Part shown: positions 33,501 to 37,739 of the stretch, piece after piece | Layout of the letters: each line of letters opens with the position of its first letter | Position numbering within the stretch: the first letter of the stretch is position 1 | Assembly (NCBI GenBank): GCA_026991885.1 | Contig: JALXAQ010000228.1 | Location: forward strand, 1-37,739 | DNA from: Thiotrichaceae bacterium | GTDB taxonomy: Bacteria; Pseudomonadota; Gammaproteobacteria; Beggiatoales; Beggiatoaceae | Reading direction: 5' to 3' | Length of the DNA stretch: 37,739 nt | Notes under the pieces: model-generated | Told to the model about the DNA's origin: nothing | The model's input: the letters and a program-made list of their open reading frames with translations, nothing else | The model's database searches: none | Position numbers and translations under genes: made by a program

Positions 33501-36500
33501 AAATTAAATTAAATCTTCCTACCCAAGTCGCCTTGTTAACGCTTGTCATTGCTAGCCTCGGTGTTATCGGTATGCTTTGGTTAGGTGATACCCGCCCTCT
33601 ATTGCAGCAACAGGCCCTGCAAAATGTGCGTAATCATATGCTGCGGGAACGTATGCTATTATCCGATAAATTGTCTGAAATACAACAAGATATTATCTTC
33701 TTAGCCGAAAAATCCACTATTGTACAGAAAGAGCGTCTCAAAACCACGCTCCACACGATACTAGCTCAACAGCCTGCCTACGAGCAAATAACTCTCATTG
33801 CTAAGCAAGGCCACGAAATTATGCGAGTGGAGCGCCGATCTGAGAAAATATTCATCGTACCTGAGGAAAGATTACAGCAATTGGAAGACCAGGCTTTTTT
33901 CCAAGAAGTCCTTAAATTGCAAGCGGGGCAGTATTACTTTTCTGATGCGAGTGGGCTTCGGGCGGCGGTGCCGCTTTTTACGAGTGATAAGCAAATCTTT
34001 GGTGCTTTGATCATCAAGGTCAATTTTGAAACACTCACTCAATTTTTGATAGAAGCCTCCCCTGATATTCATTATTTTATTGCCAACCAGAAAGGAGATT
34101 TTCTTTTTCATCCAAGTAAGCGTTTTGCTTATGAAAAGCCTGCCAATCTTCAAGATGAGTTTCCTAACATCAATTTTGATTTTGACGCACAGGCTGAAGA
34201 TACTGTTCAGCATTTTAATTTACCTGAACAAGCGAGCTGGTTGGTATTCCAGCCTCTTTATTACGCTCCCTTTAATCCTGAGCATTTTTTCATCTTAGGG
34301 GCAGTTGGCACTTACAAGACAATTGATGCCAAGGCGGGGCAATTCGTTCATCACCAAATTTTATTTGGTAGCTGTATCGTCATCGTGCTGACTATAATAA
34401 TAGCATTTCTTGTCCATCAGCAGATGAGCACACTGATGCAACTATTTGAAAAATATATCACTCTCGGTGAAAAATATTCTAAGGATGAATGGCGTACATT
34501 AGCAAACTCTCTCCAGCGTCAGGTAGATGAACGCACACAAGCGTTGACCGAACGGAATGATGCGATAGAATCCGCTTTCAATGGTTTTATGATCACCGAT
34601 ATTTCTGGTGAAATCACTTATGTTAATCCTGCCTTTGTTAAAATGTGGGGCTATCAAAATCGTAGCGAACTTTATCATAACAAAAACTTATTTACTTTAT
34701 GGGGAGCAGAGGTACGAGAAATACTTTCCCAGTTATTGCAGGAAGGTGCTTGGCAAGGAGAATTGAATACCCGTAAACCAGACGGTTCCAAAGTCATTAT
34801 GCAACTTTTTGCCAGTCTGATCGGTAAACGGGACAAAAAGACTGGTATTGTGATTTCTTTCCAAGATATCACGCAGCGTCGACAAGCAGAAGGCCGTTTT
34901 CGCACTCTATTTGAAAATGCCCCCTGGGGCATCAGCATCCTCAATCATCAAGGCAAATTCATCAGCAGCAATCCCAGCTTCCAGAAAATACTGGAGGAAT
35001 CTGATCAACAAGTCCATCAAATGATCTTATCCGAAATTCCGCATTTAAAGAATAGCGTGCTTAAGGTAGAAAAGCATTATAAAGCTAAAGATGGGAATGA
35101 CCGATGGTGTAGCATCGCCCTTTCTCGCTTGAACGAGGAACATGTTATTTGTATGATGGAGGACATTACCCAGCAAAAACGAACTGAAGCGGTTTTGAGG
35201 GCTGCTAGAAAAGCGAAAGTGGCTAAAGATATGGCTGAAGCGGCTAACCGAGCCAAGAGTGACTTTTTAGCAAATATGAGCCACGAACTGAGGACGCCGC
35301 TCAATGGCATTTTAGGTTTTGCCCAAATTCTCAAGCGTGATAAAAGCCTGAATCCTGAACAAGGAGATGCCGTTCATACCATTGCCCAATCTGGTGAACA
35401 TTTACTGACTTTGATTAATGACATTTTGGATTTGTCCAAAATTGAAGCCGGAAAAATGGAGTTGCAGCAACAACATTTTCAATTTCCGGAATTTATCAAG
35501 GTCATTAATGACATCGTTCAAATTCGCGCCATGCAAAAACAGGTTTATTTTACATACAGTGCCACGTCTCCCTTGCCCATGACTGTCACAGGTGATGAGA
35601 CCCGATTGCGTCAGGTGCTCGTCAATTTGCTTGGCAACGCTGTCAAGTTTACCCAGAAAGGTGGCGTGACCTTTAAAGTTGGTTATAGCCCTTCTAAAGA
35701 AAAAATTAAACAAATTCGTTTTCAGATTATAGATACTGGCCCTGGAATTGCAAAGGAGCAATTGGAAACGATTTTTATGCCCTTCCGGCAGGTTGGCCAT
35801 CAACAGCATCTCGAAGGGACTGGACTGGGTTTATCTATTAGTAAAAAATTTGTAGAAATGATGGGGGGCAATCTCGGCGTCAAGAGTATCCTTGGCAAGG
35901 GCAGCTTGTTCTGGTTTGATATCACACTGCCCGAAGCGGATGAGTGGGCACATTTCAAGCAAGTGCCAGAACGGCAGATCATCGGCGTTAAAGGAAAAAC
36001 GCGCCAAATTTTGATTGTAGATGACAGTAAGCTGAATCGCTTGATGTTAGTCAATTTATTATCGCCCTTGGGTTTTAAAGTGTACGAAGCGAAAAATGGT
36101 CAAGAAGCCATTGAAAAAGCACAAGCTATATCACCCGATGTCATTTTGATGGATATCATTATGCCGGTGATGGATGGTCTTGATGCCACGCGAGCAATAC
36201 GTCAGCTTCCGGGTCTAAAAAATGTGCTGATTATTGCCATTTCAGCCAGTGCTTTTAAGCGGCATCGTCAAGCCAGTTTGGAGGCGGGTTGTAACGAGTT
36301 TCTCGCTAAACCCTTAAAAAACGAAGTTTTATTGGAAAATTTGCGTGTACATTTAAATTTGGAATGGCGCTACGAAAATGAATCAAATAAAGAAGAGAGT
36401 GCAGAAAGAACAGAACAGCATGTTCTTATTCCGCCACCAGCGGATATCATTGAAACCTTATACGATTTGGCTATGATGGGTGATGTGGAAGGCATTGTTG

Positions 36501-36628
36501 AACAGCTTGATCAATTGGAACAAATGGATAAGCAATTCGCACCGATTGTTGCTGAATTTCGACGCTTAGCGGATGCGTTTGATATTACACAATTGACTGA
36601 ACAAATTGAATATTATATGTTAAATTAA
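33488..36628 (+). CDS. Hybrid sensor histidine kinase: cache-like sensor, two PAS, HisKA, HATPase, REC
   Basis: 1046 residues. A first membrane helix (about 15-32) and a second (about 287-309) flank an extracytoplasmic sensor of about 250 residues, probably a Cache-type domain. PAS domains follow (about 355-465 with [20 protein letters not shown]; about 470-570). HisKA has [17 protein letters not shown] (His599). HATPase has [16 protein letters not shown] and GTGLGL. A receiver domain (about 838-955) has ILIVDDSK and the phosphoacceptor Asp889 in [10 protein letters not shown] helical tail of about 70 residues ends the protein. The start may be the ATG at 33488 inside surE or the TTG at 33497. 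It likely passes phosphate onward to the next kinase or an unlinked partner. Confidence 0.92.
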   Translation: MVGLKIKLNLPTQVALLTLVIASLGVIGMLWLGDTRPLLQQQALQNVRNHMLRERMLLSDKLSEIQQDIIFLAEKSTIVQKERLKTTLHTILAQQPAYEQITLIAKQGHEIMRVERRSEKIFIVPEERLQQLEDQAFFQEVLKLQAGQYYFSDASGLRAAVPLFTSDKQIFGALIIKVNFETLTQFLIEASPDIHYFIANQKGDFLFHPSKRFAYEKPANLQDEFPNINFDFDAQAEDTVQHFNLPEQASWLVFQPLYYAPFNPEHFFILGAVGTYKTIDAKAGQFVHHQILFGSCIVIVLTIIIAFLVHQQMSTLMQLFEKYITLGEKYSKDEWRTLANSLQRQVDERTQALTERNDAIESAFNGFMITDISGEITYVNPAFVKMWGYQNRSELYHNKNLFTLWGAEVREILSQLLQEGAWQGELNTRKPDGSKVIMQLFASLIGKRDKKTGIVISFQDITQRRQAEGRFRTLFENAPWGISILNHQGKFISSNPSFQKILEESDQQVHQMILSEIPHLKNSVLKVEKHYKAKDGNDRWCSIALSRLNEEHVICMMEDITQQKRTEAVLRAARKAKVAKDMAEAANRAKSDFLANMSHELRTPLNGILGFAQILKRDKSLNPEQGDAVHTIAQSGEHLLTLINDILDLSKIEAGKMELQQQHFQFPEFIKVINDIVQIRAMQKQVYFTYSATSPLPMTVTGDETRLRQVLVNLLGNAVKFTQKGGVTFKVGYSPSKEKIKQIRFQIIDTGPGIAKEQLETIFMPFRQVGHQQHLEGTGLGLSISKKFVEMMGGNLGVKSILGKGSLFWFDITLPEADEWAHFKQVPERQIIGVKGKTRQILIVDDSKLNRLMLVNLLSPLGFKVYEAKNGQEAIEKAQAISPDVILMDIIMPVMDGLDATRAIRQLPGLKNVLIIAISASAFKRHRQASLEAGCNEFLAKPLKNEVLLENLRVHLNLEWRYENESNKEESAERTEQHVLIPPPADIIETLYDLAMMGDVEGIVEQLDQLEQMDKQFAPIVAEFRRLADAFDITQLTEQIEYYMLN

Positions 36629-36640
36629 AAAGGATTCAAT

Positions 36641-37735
36641 ATGAGTCATTCAGGTATGCTACTCATTGTAGATGATAAGCCGACTAATTTAAAAATGCTT
36701 TTTACCTATTTACGTTCTCTCAACTTTAAAGTGTTTGTGGCTCAAAATGGTTCTGAGGCGCTCATTCGGGTGGATCGCGTCCAACCAGACATCATTTTGC
36801 TCGATGTGATGATGCCCAAAATGGATGGCTTTGAAACCTGCCGTCGCTTGAAAGCTAACGAAAAAACTCGTGATATTCCTGTTATTTTTATGACAGCCCG
36901 CACAGAAACGGTAGATAAGGTGAAAGGTTTTGAACTGGGTGCGGTTGATTATATCGCTAAACCGGTCCAGCAAGAAGAAGTTTTAGCCCGCATTAACGCG
37001 CATTTGAAGTTAAGAAAGTTACAAAAAGAATTAGAAAGTAAAAATATTGAATTACAGCAACAAAATGATGAATTGGAAGCCTTTGGTCATACTGTCGCCC
37101 ACGATCTGAAAAATCCCTTAAATTCAATTAATGGTTATCTGGATTACATTTTGGAAGATTTTAGCCCTGAGTTAGACTCGGAAGTGTTGGAAGTTTTACA
37201 AAATGTTAAAAAATCTAGCAGCAAAATGGTCAATATTATTGATGCTTTGCTATTATTAGCGAGTTCACGGCACCTCGATGTGGCTATGGAACCGTTAAAT
37301 ATGGGCAAAATCGTGAGTCATGTGCAAGAACGTTTGAGTTATATGATGCAACAATATGAGGCCAAGATTATTATGCCCTCTGATTGGTTGATAGGGCGAG
37401 GTTATGCGCCTTGGATTGAAGAAGTTTGGACTAATTATATTAGTAATGGTTTAAAATATGGGGGCTCTCCACCACTTTTGAAATTGGGAGTTTCTCCTGA
37501 TGCAAAGGGTTTTTTTCGTTTTTGGGTGCATGATAATGGACAAGGGCTCACGCCTGAGCAGCAAAGTCGTTTGTTTGTACCTTTTAGTCGTATCGGTCAG
37601 TCGCGTGTTGAGGGACATGGGCTTGGGTTGTCCATTGTGCAACGGATAGTTGAAAAAAGTGGCGGACAGGTGGGGGTAGAGAGTGAAGTCGGTCAGGGGA
37701 GTACTTTTTATTTTACTTTGCCGGCTAATGTTTAG
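36641..37735 (+). CDS. Response regulator-histidine kinase (REC-HisKA-HATPase)
   Basis: 364 residues. The receiver starts LLIVDDKPTNLKML and has Asp55 in IILLDVMMP and the late Lys in IAKPV. A short coiled-coil (LRKLQKELESKNIELQQQ) joins it to a HisKA domain with the phospho-His154 in VAHDLKNPLNSINGY and a HATPase with EEVWTNYISNGLKYG, HDNGQG and GHGLGLS. It has no membrane helix. It follows the hybrid kinase by 12 bases with AGGA before the ATG, so the two probably work in one phosphorelay, this protein taking signal at its receiver to control its kinase. No DNA-binding output domain is present. Confidence 0.92.
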   Translation: MSHSGMLLIVDDKPTNLKMLFTYLRSLNFKVFVAQNGSEALIRVDRVQPDIILLDVMMPKMDGFETCRRLKANEKTRDIPVIFMTARTETVDKVKGFELGAVDYIAKPVQQEEVLARINAHLKLRKLQKELESKNIELQQQNDELEAFGHTVAHDLKNPLNSINGYLDYILEDFSPELDSEVLEVLQNVKKSSSKMVNIIDALLLLASSRHLDVAMEPLNMGKIVSHVQERLSYMMQQYEAKIIMPSDWLIGRGYAPWIEEVWTNYISNGLKYGGSPPLLKLGVSPDAKGFFRFWVHDNGQGLTPEQQSRLFVPFSRIGQSRVEGHGLGLSIVQRIVEKSGGQVGVESEVGQGSTFYFTLPANV

Positions 37736-37739
37736 AATG

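Overview
The window looks like chromosome of a large, filamentous sulfur-oxidising gammaproteobacterium of the Beggiatoa/Thioploca/Thiomargarita kind. This is an inference from gene content, not a database match. The signs are a TusA plus DsrE2-like sulfur-relay pair beside a fused CysG siroheme synthase, the N-terminus of a giant Ser/Thr-kinase-type sensor at the left edge, several sensor histidine kinases, many dispersed palindromic repeats in AT-rich spacers, and several decaying genes.

Layout. 1-136 (-) is the start of a giant kinase. 279-1828 (+) is an AAA ATPase with a C-terminal PD-(D/E)XK nuclease domain, broken by a frameshift in a G8 run. 1896-2623 (-) is tusA-dsrE2, with cysG divergent at 2813-4195. 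4421-11652 (+) is a compact run of five genes: methyltransferase, small cupin, membrane-anchored coiled-coil protein with a formylglycine-generating-enzyme-like end, exported vWA protein, and a tandem paralogue lacking the vWA domain. 11622-12245 (-) is a decayed AAA/DUF4143 gene. 12370-14912 (+) is an ABC ATPase plus FtsX/MacB-like permease. 14914-15533 holds an Nramp remnant and a chimeric ORF with an ArsM-like N-terminus that overlaps an intact hotdog-fold gene by ATGA. Then come a truncated OLD-like ATPase (16098), a class V aminotransferase (17186) and a STAND-type ATPase (18364).

An extraordinary A-rich tract (20002-20157) lies between the arms of a perfect 14-bp inverted repeat. After it comes a four-gene minor-pilin/pseudopilin operon (20220-23056), then a nested palindrome cluster, and convergent dacB (23239-24663, -). 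A minus-strand set encodes an exported SCP2-like protein, a periplasmic adaptor and a large RND pump (24825-30532). The right end has a McrB-like AAA+ protein with a Cys-rich N-terminus, surE, and two sensor kinases (33488-37735).

How the genes work together. TusA and DsrE2 probably pass sulfane sulfur while CysG supplies siroheme for sulfite reductases. The SCP2/adaptor/RND set is an envelope export system without its outer-membrane channel in view. The pilin set probably contributes minor subunits and assembly factors to an MSHA/type II-like fibre. The 4421-11652 cluster is the least understood and may be an envelope-associated complex. A 9-2-9 palindrome family (GTCCAAGAT-AA-ATCTTGGAC and a variant) recurs five times, each time 20-40 bases upstream of a start codon. 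No tRNA, rRNA or CRISPR array was recognised.
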